From the NCBI GenBank assembly GCA_017607445.1, contig JAEVHH010000007.1, positions 1,116,001-1,180,000 of the forward strand: a stretch of 64,000 bases of DNA, given 5' to 3'. A program made the position numbers and the translations under genes. Position 1 is the stretch's first letter, and each line of letters starts with the position of its first letter. The notes under the pieces are model-generated. The model ran no database searches, was not told the DNA's origin, and worked only from the letters and a program-made list of their open reading frames with translations. Positions 45,229 to 56,412 of the stretch are shown here, in pieces. This DNA comes from Histoplasma ohiense. Lineage: Eukaryota; Ascomycota; Eurotiomycetes; Onygenales; Ajellomycetaceae.

Positions 45229-46230
45229 GTGGACGAGGTGTCTTTGATTGTTGGTTTTGCTGCGGGGAAGGATGTCATCTTGGGCTCGCCATTGGGCTTG
45301 ATGACCGGATGGGGGATTGCTTAAACATCTGCTTAATTAGCTACCATTGGGATACGGCATAGCTAGCTATCTATGATTTGGTCCTGCGGCGGGATATGGA
45401 GCTTTATATATTTGGCGTTGTCCTTTGCGTGAGTGATTATATTTTCCCTATGGTTTCCCCATTGTACATGTACTTGTTGCGGCTTTTACATACTTAAACA
45501 CTTTAACGACCTTCTGGATAGAGAGATAGAGCATTGGCTTACACTCTTCTGTATGGTATATGCTTCAGGGATACAGTGTCGCTTCAACCCTTGTTGACGA
45601 TCATAAGTAGGAAGTGATCGCACAGAAGGTATTATTAGATAACGTGGCTTGGATGAGAGACTGGAAGTAACAAAGCTCGGCTCTTGCGATCTATTTACAC
45701 AACGGATGGAATGGTAAATGATGAATATATAGAATACATACATGGAACCGAACAGACGCGAAGCGTGTACGAAAGGGTTTATGGTTGCAATGCGCCACCG
45801 GATCGAAGCGATACCGTTAGGATATGTGATATAGGAGAGGAGAAAATATGTCGTGCGGAGAATGTGAGCGCCGTGCCGTGCGGAGTGTTAAATAATAGAT
45901 CGAGAGGAAGACGAAGTACAAGGGTTGAACTGAGGGCGTTTCCATTTGCTCGGCGAAGGCTGGTTGATTTGCAAGCAGCAGAGGGGACCCTGTGAGCAAG
46001 GACGCTTTACACCTTGATTTGTAGAGACGTGCTGGAAGGCAAGTTGGACCCAGATACATAGCCTGCAATTTGCTGGTCAAGACAAATTTCCGCGAACAAT
46101 CACGAATTCGGGAAATTGCAATGGGTTCTGTGGATACGGCAGCAGCAGCACAAATGCACAAGCCGCAAGGGTACGTGATGGCAATGAATACGGATATGAA
46201 TACACATCCAAACCGGCACGTCATATCATA
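45200..46230. other. Convergent intergenic region
   Basis: About 1 kb between the phosphatase (+) and Coq7 (-) ends. Small open frames on both strands show no recognisable protein. No gene. Confidence 0.5.
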
Positions 46231-47091
46231 TCATACCCGCTGGCTGATCTGAATTGCGGCCCTGCACCCTAACCGGATAACATTGACCAGCGGATCATAT
46301 GGCCTGGCCTCCTTCGCATCATTTTCCACGGCATGATCCAAATGTTCCAGCTCTTCATCCCGAATCCGCTTCAGCGTCCGCACCAGCGCTGCCAGCTCGT
46401 CATCTGGCTCCTCCCCGCGCTCTCGCGCATCCTCAAACCAGCCCAAAATCTCCCGCACCTGGTCGTTATAATGCGTGCCGATTTCCGTCTCGACAGCCTC
46501 TGTGCATGCCATTGCCGCTTCCCGGCCCATCCTCCCCGTCGACCATCCGAGGGCCGTCGCGGCTATTTCCCAGACGGGATACATTGCTGTAGGACGCACG
46601 CGGTGCTTGGCGACGAGGTTGTTGAAGGTTGTGAAATGCCCAGCTTCCTGGTCGTACATGCGTTTCATCAGGGGGCGGAGATTTGGATTGGAGCGGGTGA
46701 CTAAGGGTGTCTGAGCAGCATATATGAGGGTTGCGGCGAGTTCGCCGGCTTGGTTTACTCTGAGAGCGCTGTCGAGGTAGTCCCGCTGTGCTTGGGTGAG
46801 GACCATGCGCTTTTTGGGCGGGTTATCATCGCCGCCGCTTGCTGTGGTTTGAGTGGGATTGCCTGTGCTTGAGTGCACATTCCGAGACGTAGCTGGGGTC
46901 AGGAAAATGTTGCGGCAGGCTTGTTGGTGTGGGTGTTGGTGTTGGATTTGGATTCGCCAGCCCTGGACGGCATAGGGAGAATATGAATATGACGGAGTGC
47001 GAACAGATCGTCTACAGACAGACAATGACATCCTGAGCGCAGGAACGGAGTCCATTGCAGCTTTGTGGGGGCATAACATATGGGATGCCAC
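46231..47091 (-). CDS. COQ7: 5-demethoxyubiquinone hydroxylase Coq7
   Basis: A mitochondrial di-iron monooxygenase for the penultimate step of ubiquinone synthesis. A single exon of 286 residues. The first ~90 residues are Arg/Ser-rich and act as a mitochondrial presequence (SVCRRSVRTPSYSYSP). The di-iron ligands are all visible: AGELAA (E117), DQEAGHF (E149, H152), CTEAVETE (~E198/E201) and RDEELEHLDHA (E247, H250). It ends in an amphipathic membrane-binding helix (VIRLGCRAAIQISQ). Start may be the first Met or MDSVPAL 12 residues on; both leave a presequence. Confidence 0.95.
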   Translation of the reverse strand: MASHMLCPHKAAMDSVPALRMSLSVCRRSVRTPSYSYSPYAVQGWRIQIQHQHPHQQACRNIFLTPATSRNVHSSTGNPTQTTASGGDDNPPKKRMVLTQAQRDYLDSALRVNQAGELAATLIYAAQTPLVTRSNPNLRPLMKRMYDQEAGHFTTFNNLVAKHRVRPTAMYPVWEIAATALGWSTGRMGREAAMACTEAVETEIGTHYNDQVREILGWFEDARERGEEPDDELAALVRTLKRIRDEELEHLDHAVENDAKEARPYDPLVNVIRLGCRAAIQISQRV

Positions 47092-47491
47092 CGTAGATAT
47101 AGCGAGACACTGCCTGAGTTTATCTCAGCGAGCTCAGAGTGCTGCATGTAACAGATAGATTACATAAATTACACTAAAACATATAAATACAGTAGATCTC
47201 TCATATAATCCAGTAGTATTTATGTATTTAATACACTAAGGTACGCGCTAAAAAAATTGCGCTAATTGTGCCTCGCCCCCAGACGAAGGGATATATATCA
47301 TACATTGATTGAGGGAGCGGACCAGAGCAATTTCACCCTGGTGCTGGAACTTCAACATCATATTTTAGCGTGTGCAAGGATTCTACGCCACCATTTTAGG
47401 GCGAACAGGCCCCGAGCGAAGATAGCACACATAAACGACGTTTACTTCCCCTTCTTTCCATTTAGGAATTTAAACGCCCTATGACCGCCAT
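47092..47491. promoter_or_regulatory. Divergent promoter between COQ7 and the PD-(D/E)XK-like gene
   Basis: 400 bp between divergent start codons. AT-rich at 47150-47250 with several ATAAAT/TATATA-like words. No specific site can be assigned. Confidence 0.45.
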
Positions 47492-49069
47492 ATGCCTTCG
47501 TCACACGACTTTAGGCTATCCCGCAAGCGCCAACGCCTTGAGCATCCTTCCGAAACACCACATCATCAGTTGAAGAAGCAGAAGCTCAGCCAATCTTACT
47601 GGGATAATCTATCAAAGGTTTGGTTAACCAAGAGCGCGATAAAAGAGTTAGACCGAAGAAACAGCCCTCCAGGACCATTTCGAAAGCTTCATAGGCCCAT
47701 CACTCGACAGTTTACTGAGCTGAAGCACCGTGAAACATTTTATTTTGCTCCGGATATTCTCCGTGATTGTCTGCCTGGTCGCTTAAAGGAGATAGAGAGG
47801 TTTTCGAGATTGGGAGGACCCGACCTGTCTGATTTGAGAAATGTATGTAACTGCAACCCACTATCCACCTCGGTGCTAATGTTATCCTAGTATCCTGTTC
47901 CCCAACCGATGAGTTCAAGGCCATCCTCCCATCGTAGGAAGCGTCGGGCGGAATCTCCAGCATCCACCACCGGAAACACAAAGACGACCACAAAAACCTC
48001 AAGCACCTCAGCATATAGTAGGAACTTCCAGCAGAATTTAATTGACCATAGAGTCTATCCACCGGAGTATAGGTATCCAGACGGCGAGAAGCCATTAAAA
48101 CCGAATAACTGGATGGAGATCAATGAAATGTTGGCGCGATCGCGAGCTTCCCTTTCTCCCTCGAAGTTCTCTGAGAAGCGCTTTGAAGATTTCAGAGAAG
48201 CGGATGCATATGCATCCAAAGAGAAGCCAGTTACAGTTTCAGCAGTTCCAATTCTTGACGGCGATATCAGTGACCTTAAATGTGTCGGAGGGGATTATCC
48301 ATTTGGAAATCTTGCTCCCTTAACTGATGGCACACTGGCTTCTGCCAGACCAGATCACTTCTATGGCTCTTGTCCTGAACAGCTCAATCGTCAAATCCGC
48401 AATGAACTGAGCAGCCAGATTGTTCCGTCAACGCAGGATGACCTCCCAATAGCACCAAACTTCTTTTTAGAAGCAAAAGGCCCCGACGGATCCCTGGCTG
48501 TGGCTACACGTCAGGCTTGTTATGATGGCGCTCTAGGAGCCCGAGGAATGCATTCCCTTCGGTCATACAAAGAAGACAAATCAACCTACGACAACAACGC
48601 CTATACTCTTACATCGACTTATCATGGCGGTCAACTCAAGCTATACACTACTCATCTCACCAAGCCCAGCGGCCCAGATTACCGCCCCGAGTATATTATG
48701 ACTCAGCTCAATACATGGGGTATGACTGGTAATTTGGAAACTTTTCGGCAAGGAGCGTCGGCATACAGGAATGCCCGAGATTGGGCAAAGGAAAAGAGGG
48801 CTGGAGTTATTAGAGCGGCAAACAAAAGATTCTCAGAAACTGAGTCCCAATGTCATTCTGCATCTCAGCACCAGACAAACTCCGACATAGCTGCTACATT
48901 AGATGATTCCGATATTTCAACTGTGACTGATGAAACTGAGGATGTGCAATGGAGCTTTGCTGCTGCAAACAAAGATGTGGAAGATGAAACCCAGATTCTG
49001 AACAGAAACCCCAAAAAATCAAGGGTGGGTGATATAATTGGGAACAAGATTACTCAGCGTTTAAACTGA
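47492..49069 (+). CDS. Uncharacterised protein with PD-(D/E)XK nuclease-like signature
   Basis: Exons 47492-47842 and 47891-49069 (48-bp intron) give 509 residues. The N-terminus is basic and Lys/Arg/Gln-rich (LSRKRQRLEH; LKKQKLSQ), suiting nuclear entry. The middle ~240-345 looks folded and contains TLASARPDHFYG (PD at ~271-272), then PNFFLEAKGPDG (E ~311, K ~313) and RQACYDGALGARG (Gln ~325). A PD followed ~40 residues later by hydrophobic-E-x-K and then Gln is the layout of the PD-(D/E)XK nuclease superfamily. The tail is acidic and Ser/Thr-rich. I know similar fungal proteins only as families of unknown function. Nuclease activity is inference from motif spacing. Confidence 0.8.
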
Positions 49070-50186
49070 AGCATTGTCAGCTTTCGTCGGCCTGTATAAG
49101 CCGGTGGATTTAGAAGACGCAATCCAGCCCTTCCATATCCAGACACAGTATATGTTTCCATATCAGCCTAGACTATGCAAGTTGCATCCGTCATTGCTGC
49201 AAATATCAAAATTCATATGATTGCCTTCATGGCGAGTCCTCCACAAATAAAAAGATAGTTTTAGGATTATGACAACATATTTTCGCTACATTAAGTGTCT
49301 GGATTTGAAAGTAATATGAACAAAACCAACGCATTAAACAGTGCCCAGTTTGTGCCAAAATGGAATGTATAACAATGCTCATTGCCTCCTTTCTGGCTCT
49401 TAATTCTGCTCGGGTAGGTGCGAGTAACCAATGGGACTGTCCACATATTCTTCAAGTAGGTCCTCAGCTGGTCAAACAATCTTTTCAGATCCTCTTCCAC
49501 CCCGAGGAGTTTTGTCCTCCTTCTCTGGAGTATGTGTTGCCTCATTTAGGACGAAGTCCTCTTTGTCATTTGTGTACTCATGTAATGTCACATGGAATTC
49601 CCACTCCATCTGATTGTCAGCTTTGAAGGTGAAGATGCTATGCCAGCCTTTGGGATCTTTGACATGTTTGCCTTCGACAGTGGTAGTATCATGCATGTCG
49701 GATATGAGTCATGATCTAGTTAGCACTAGACAATATTTAGTGTCTATGGCCAAGAGGTAAGGAAGACAGGAACATACCTAGGTAGAAACACACTCTCAAG
49801 GACTTGCAAGAAGCTGAGCAGGACTAACCGAATGAGAATCGCCTTAGGAGCAAGTTTTTGGTCTCGAGCTGTCGCATAGGCCAGGGCGACCAGAGTCTTT
49901 TTTTCGACTTGAACTGATCGTGTTGCCGGCATAGAAAAAGTATCTGACAAAGTTGACGCCCCCTCCAGCAGCCATATTTTCAAGAAGCAACAATGTAGGA
50001 GCAGACATCACTAGCAAAAGTCCAAATGTTTTATATTTGATTGTAGAGATTATGAAGAGAGGGCCATCGTGCTCTTCTTATATTTTTATCTTTACTCTGT
50101 AAAGAGCGGGGGAAAGTACTGACCCTGTTCACCAGGTTATCCTTTTTCCACATTTTTCAATCCACCCATCACCACTTCGACTTATC
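49070..50186. other. Region with coding-like remnants on the minus strand
   Basis: No intact gene. Minus-strand frames read protein-like: TLVALAYATARDQKLAPKA at about 49870 and WHSIFTFKADNQMEWEFHVT at about 49610, with a donor-like GTATGT at about 49779 between them. A start MSAPTLLLLENMAAGG at 50007 is in another frame. Together these suggest a small spliced or decayed gene at 49470-50007, whose frames I could not reconcile. The plus-strand end is the kinase promoter. Confidence 0.35.
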
Positions 50187-51706
50187 ATGGCATGTTACTC
50201 TAAAAGAACCGCTTCTTCTATCCTTGTTTTCTGGCCATCGAAGTCCCTTCAACTCTCGACTCCATTGTCATGTCCTCCATCCATTTGCCGCTCTCGGAAG
50301 GTTGAGTTGAGCTTCTCATCTTCTTATTCATCAACGGTAATGTCGCGCGGGGAAGAAGATGGAAGGGAGCATCGCTTCGCCTACAACTGGATCGACGGTG
50401 CAGAGTCACTCGAAAGGTACAAACCTGGGGGTTATCATCCTATCATGATTGGGGATATGCTACACGAGCGATACCGCATCGTGGACAAGCTGGGTTTCGG
50501 AGGCTATTCAACTGTTTGGCTAGCCCAAGACACTCATCTGAAGCGCTACGTTGCTGTCAAAGTTGGCATAGCAAACTCGCTTCCGCATGAGACTAAGATC
50601 CTGCGAGCTCTTTCCGCGCCACTACCGTTGTCTTCGTTCCTACATCCAGGGCGCAATTCAATTCCTTTCATCCTGGATGAATTCAAGCTACACGGTCCCA
50701 ATGGAACTCATCCATGCTACACAATGACCCCCGCACGATGCAATCTCAGAGAGGTCTCTTTTAGCCGCCTGTTTCCTCTTGAAGTTACGCGGGCGCTGTC
50801 GGGTGGCCTCGCAGTAGCTATTGCATATTTGCATTCACGAGGCTATGTCCATGGAGGTTTGTCATTGTCATAATTTTTGTGCCTGAATCCTCCTCAGCTA
50901 ATATTCATCTTTATTTAGATATCCACCTTCGCAACATCTTAGTTAAACTCCCATCAAGTTTCGATCAGCTGTCGATCGAACAGTTATATGAAGAATATGG
51001 CAAGCCTGAGACAGTCCCCATTATGGAGCGCAATGGCAAATCGCTTCCACCCAGTGTTCCAGCAAAGGCAGTGATCCCACTCCGCCTTGGGAAAAATGCA
51101 GAAGAATTCTCACTGTCTGACGCGCGTGTGCTTCTTAGTGACTTTGGCGAGGCATTTGCCCCAGCCTTGGAGGTTCGTCGCGGGGAAGACTGCCACACGC
51201 CGTTGGCTATGCGGGCCCCAGAAGCCCGATTCGAGCCGCATGCCCCGCTGTCATTTTCAGCAGACATTTGGAGCCTGGCCATAACAATCTGGGAGATTCT
51301 TGGCATGAAGGCCATTTTCAGTAGCGAATTCGCGATTGTGGATGACATAATCTCTCAGCAAATTGATGTGCTGGGACCAATTCCCTCAAAGTGGTGGGAG
51401 CGATGGGACGAACGGAGTCAATTCTTCAACCAGGATGGACGTCCGAAAGAACGCCGGGATGTGTGGCCTCCAATTGATGAAGCATTTGAGGAAGGCGTGC
51501 AGAAGTATCGACGGAAGCGTCGAGTAGGTGAGTTTGGTCGGGAGGAAACGGTTGCTCTCCTGGAATTGATGCGTCAAATGCTGGCATTCCAGCCAGAAGA
51601 GCGACCAACAGCCGAAGAGGTCCTCAAGTCAGAGTGGATGGTCAAGTGGGTGTTGCCTGATTTTAAGCGCAGTTTGCAGATAGGCCAAGCTCTCCAAGAA
51701 GGGTAG
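50187..51706 (+). CDS. SRPK-like Ser/Thr protein kinase
   Basis: Exons 50187-50856 and 50919-51706 join in phase into 485 residues. Residues ~86-97 (MIGDMLHERYRI) lead into the Gly-rich loop LGFGGYSTVWLA, with beta-3 Lys in YVAVKV (K125). The catalytic loop is VHGDIHLRNIL (D224, N229): Gly replaces the usual HRD Arg. DFG is intact (LLSDFGEAF, D298), as is APE (MRAPEARF). The layout, with YHP before a short-spaced kinase core and a linker of ~60 residues between catalytic loop and DFG, matches SRPK-type fungal kinases. True SRPKs phosphorylate RS-domain splicing factors; this divergent copy may not. The start is uncertain: the Met at 50340 (MSRGEEDG) would drop 51 residues that look like a presequence. 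Confidence 0.87.
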
Positions 51707-54214
51707 AAAAGGCCCAACAATGCAAAAAGAAGTATTATTAGTATCCATGTCTAGAAGGCTATATAGCAGGCGGGAAGAGCAAGAATCTAGTACCTAGTAG
51801 CCTAGCAGCTACATAGCGACACCCTATCTACGCCTCTTTTTAGCTAGTCGACCTCTATCAGTTTACACAGTGAATCGATTGACGTCCCACCGAGGCATTT
51901 AAATGATCACGATGCTTGGATTGGAGGTATCCGAAGTTACATATGTTCGTTTTTCTCCATTGTTGATGTTGGGTCACCTTGGGCCATGCGAACAAGGCCC
52001 CTCGGTGAGTTTCTTGCGGCGGTGGATGGAGAGTGGAAAGGAATTTAAAAGAAAGATGGAATCCGGTCCCCGGGGAGGGCGTGGGGGGAGGGATGGCCAT
52101 ACATATACCCAACGGCAGGAGAGGTCACGATTCTACCTCTCTGTTGATTCGGCTGTGGCTGTGGCTGCGTACAGTAGAAGAGGGGAACGCATGGCAGTGC
52201 GATGGGCAGGTGGCTCGGCTTCTCCGGTTATATAGTTATTATACCTTTGGCGAGCTATGGGTTGCTCCTGAGGAGAAAGATAAAGACACCGCCAATCAAG
52301 GCTACCCTCACCTGCCTACCAAGAGCCGTTAATGAATGGTTAGGAGAGGATCACGATATCACTTTGAGGTATTGCTCTGATGTTATATTCTATTTGACAA
52401 ATATATTAGTAATTCAGCTCCTTTATCAACTTATGAGCAAATCAAATGTCAAGTTCAAGTGGAAAATTCCGAAGAGCTTGACTGTAGGGGATTCCAACAT
52501 GGGATATTTTATTCGAGTGCTAGGGACATAACTATTCATCAACTCCCCTGCCCCAAAGTGTTTCCAACCCAGAATCAGAGAACTGGCCTATCATGCACCC
52601 GACACATCACCGGTTGCCCATCGTCTTGCATGTTTCCCTGGAACGGCGACGGGCCAATCATGGACACATGATTGTCTTATGTATGATCGCCTCTTGCTTC
52701 ACCACTTAGTGGGTTCTGTTCTTGAGATTGAAGCCTAATGGCGAAACAAAGGCAACTGAGTTATATTAATCATATCCGATCATACCCCTTAACAATCGCC
52801 CTCTTCTAATGTGAACAAACAGATTGCAGCTCCTCTGACCCACTATCCACAACCTAGTGGTCAACTTTGGATTTTAGACTTCGTCACGATGTGGAGAAGC
52901 AATATCAGCCTCCTAGCTATGCTCGGCCCAATCCGGGATGGGCCGAAAAACATCCTTTGAAAGAAATTGACGGGACAGGGCGCATCCTGACCATCGACCA
53001 AGAAGGGGAAATCATTGATAACTTAGCATTTCTCTCCTATCGCTGTAAAAACTGTCGAAATATCACGGCACTCTGAGGGGGATGAGGACGTATATCAAGG
53101 CCTGTCGAAATTACGACGAAGAATACAGTTATTGTATCACAGAATTGCTTAACTAACAATTTCACCACAAAGAGAAATGCAACTGTGAATCCACCCAGTT
53201 GCAATGGAGGAAGAGAAATACCTGTGGGATACTGCTGTTGATTGCATTGTGTTGAGGATGAGGACATCTGCATCTGGCAAAACAAATGGTAGAATGATTG
53301 TGGTGTGGTTTCATGAAAGTAATGATCAGCAGTGAGTGTTTTGAAGGTCTGCTTTGAACTGTTTGCATGAGAGACTACCAGCACCAGGAATTGAGTCAGT
53401 TGCTCATGAGTAAGTTGTGTTTCATTGTTTGTGGTGATCCCGAGCTCAATGGTTTTACTTGATCTCAACATCTTGAAGAAATTATGACCTCTGAAGGGCT
53501 ATTGTCTGATTGATTCTGAGTGGCAATCTGTGAGGGCGAGCTGTGGCAGTGCTGAGGCAATTGTGAGGCAGCAGTCTATATGGCTTGATATTTTGGCTGC
53601 TCAAAATTGGGAAATGTGTTGGTGTTTATAATCACTCATAGGTTGATGGGATGCTGCTGCATGTTCAGGTACTCAGCGGGCTGGGCGCCCCGCTAACCGG
53701 CGCAAAAGATACTCTGTAATCTGTAAGGCAGTTTGAAGTGTGGCACTAAACCGTATCGAGAAGGCGTTTAGTCAGCAGTTACATCCGCCGTTGAAACGTC
53801 ATGAAAGAGCAACAGCGAGACTCGACGCCGCAAGAAGAGTTTGACTGCTGCGACTTGTTTCCGGGTTCACGCATCTACGACCATTTTCCTTGGCCGCATG
53901 AACCGGATCTACGCGTTGTATTATTGCCCTTGAATTTCTCAAACCCGTTTTCCTACCCCACCGGCTGTTTGGCTGGTGGTGACTGGCTTAACTGCCATTC
54001 ACCATCGCAGACGGGATTGAGATTCCCCTTTGTCCAGAGGCACATTATTTCTAGCTGTCCGTGTCTCTATTCAATCATATACACCATTGTATTCTGTGTC
54101 TCCCAGGAATCAATCCCGTATACCGCGATCTCCAGAGACGACTTCTTTCCACGCGCTAATCGCCGCTTCTCTGGCCCATCCCGCTTCAGCTGAAGTTCGC
54201 AGCTGCCTTCGAAT
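51707..54214. other. Gene-poor region upstream of RTF1
   Basis: About 2.5 kb. A plus-strand block at about 52867-53075 follows an acceptor (TTTTAG) and reads EKQYQPPSYARPNPGWAEKH, protein-like but with no start or family. A minus-strand frame at 53037-53471 overlaps it and is not convincing. The open frame at 53801-54193 probably lies in the RTF1 leader. No firm gene. Confidence 0.4.
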
Positions 54215-56412
54215 ATGTCGGATATTGACGCGGAAATCCTGGCGCTGGCCGGCGGGGATGATTCCTCCGACGAGGAAGCTGCCGCCGCTCAGCCAAAGCG
54301 TGGCTCGCCCGGCGAAGCAGGCGGAGGTGACTCTGGGGAAGAGAGTGGTGAGGTATCAGGCAGGAGGAGTGGGAAGTCCTCTGCACGCACAAAGAGGACA
54401 AGAGATGCCAGCGATAAGGATGATGATGGTGCAGAGCTGTATGAATTATTTGCTTATATTGAACTGCCTATTCACTGGTCATTATCTATCTTGTCTTGCA
54501 TCGCTATCTCTACCTACTCATTGTGTTCCTCTCTCCGACAATCACAGACCCAGCAAAGATGCTAACTTCAGCAAATGCAATTAGCTCATCCTCTTCCTCA
54601 CGATCTCGCACCTCTCTACGGTCTGCCTCCATGTCTGAATCCGATTCCGACGACGTTTCCCCGCCTCCTGGTGACCAGGGTCCCATTTTTCCTTATGAAA
54701 AACTGTTCTATTCCGCCAAGGACAAGGCCGAGGTGATGGCCCTGCCAGAAATACAACGCGAGGAACTCCTATCCGAAAGAGCCCAGCAAGTTGACCGCCA
54801 TAACCAAGATCTTGCTCTCCGACGTCTCCTCGCCTCTCGTGAACGAGAGGAGGCTCGTGCCGCTGAGAAGAAGAAACGCAAAGCCGGAGCTACAGACCTA
54901 GAAGAGAGCCAGCGCAAGAGTTCGCGACAGAAGACTACCTTGGGAGGTCGCAAGGTTGGAGAAACCTCTGATGCCATCGAAGCGTACAAGCGCCAGCGTG
55001 AGCAGAAGGGTAAACGAGACGAGCAGCGTCGAAGGGATGCGGGCTCGAGAAAGAAAGATAGAGCTGGCGGTTCGACTGACGGAGAGCTCTCGGACCGGGA
55101 TGCAAATGGCGAAAGTGATGTTGAATGGGATGAGGGACCGCGTCGTCGATCGCCCTCTGTGCCCCGGGACGATCCTCCAGCTGAACTGCGGGATATTCAG
55201 CGTGCCCGCGTTGGTCGCAGTAACTTTGCGCAGGTTTGCTTCTATCCGGGTTTCGACAGTGCTATTTCCAACTGTTACGTTCGTGTTGTTATCGGAGTAA
55301 ATAAGGAATCACAACAGAATGAGTACCGACTCTGCTCGATAAAAAGTACGTTTTTCTGCTCCTGTGTCCATGTGTTTTCACTCCATGCTAATCCTGGTTC
55401 TTTCTTTTGCTAGAATTCACTGAGGGTAAACCTTATGCCATGGAAGCGCCTAATGGCAGAAGTTTCATCACCACTCAATATGCCGTTCTTGCCCATGGCA
55501 AGGCGGAAAAGGAATTCCCTTTCATCGCGTGTTCGGATTCTCCAATCACTGAGGTATAGATCCTGTTTGAACAATATTTTAACTATGCAAATGCATTCTA
55601 ATTCCATATATATATCTAAATAGGCCGAATTCAACCGTTACCGCCAAACCATGGCTGTGGAAGACTGCAAGATGGCCACCAAGTCCATGGTTGCCAACAA
55701 GGTCGCGGATATCAACCGGCTCATCAACCACCAATTCACAAAGGAGGAGCTGGAAGAAAAACTTCGTCGCCAGGGAACCAATGATAACAAGATGAAAATA
55801 TTTGAACGTATCCAGCTCGAGAAGCGGCGTCAAGAAGCGATTGCAACTGGTGATGAAGCCGCCATTGCCCAGTGTGATGCTGAACTGCAGCGTTTTACGG
55901 GGCCCAAGTTGGCCTTCGGTACAACTCTTGTTAAACCCCGCTCGACGGAGAAGACGCAGCAGGAACGCCTGCAAGAATTAAACCGACGCAACCAGAAACT
56001 CAATGCCGAAAATGTCCGGCGTGCGCAGCTTGAGGAGCGGCGGCGTGAACGACTTGCTGCGGCCGCCGTTGCGCGTGGTGAAGCTGTTGCCAACCGTTTC
56101 GCGCGTGTGAAGACGAAGGCGAGAACCCATTATGACGTCCATGGGAACCGGCTTCTGCCGAAGGGCGCAGAGGACGGAGGAGGGAGCGATATGAGTCGCC
56201 CTGTTACACCCATCACCGGCGCAAACACGCCTAATGGCAATAAAATAAGCACGCCTACACGGAATGGAAGGAGCGTGACTCCTTCTAGTACGAAAGGTGT
56301 GGGTGATTCGACGAAAGTAGCGCGCAAAGGGGGCGTCCCTGTTATCCGCCATCGGCCGACAGATGATGAAAACATCGCGGCGTTGGATTTTGAAATTGAT
56401 ATCGAGATTTAA
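54215..56412 (+). CDS. RTF1: Paf1 complex subunit Rtf1 (Plus3 domain)
   Basis: A transcription-elongation factor that links RNA polymerase II and Spt5 to histone H2B ubiquitination. Exons 54215-54438, 54585-55345, 55414-55553 and 55624-56412 sum to 637 residues. The N-terminus MSDIDAEILALAGGDDSSDE is characteristic. It is followed by an acidic/Ser linker and the histone-modification region (EVMALPEIQREELLSERAQQ). The Plus3 domain (~265-400) starts at DIQRARVGRSNFAQVCFYPG and covers EGKPYAMEAPNGRSFITTQY. The C-terminus is coiled-coil and Arg/Glu-rich. The first intron uses branch point GCTAAC (54561) and acceptor AATTAG (54584), the only nearby acceptor in the right phase; several closer AGs are out of phase. 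Confidence 0.94.

Noticed and set aside
53801..54193. 130-codon open frame just upstream of RTF1
   Set aside because: Mixed composition, no family, and it runs into the RTF1 leader; most likely chance frame or part of the 5' UTR.
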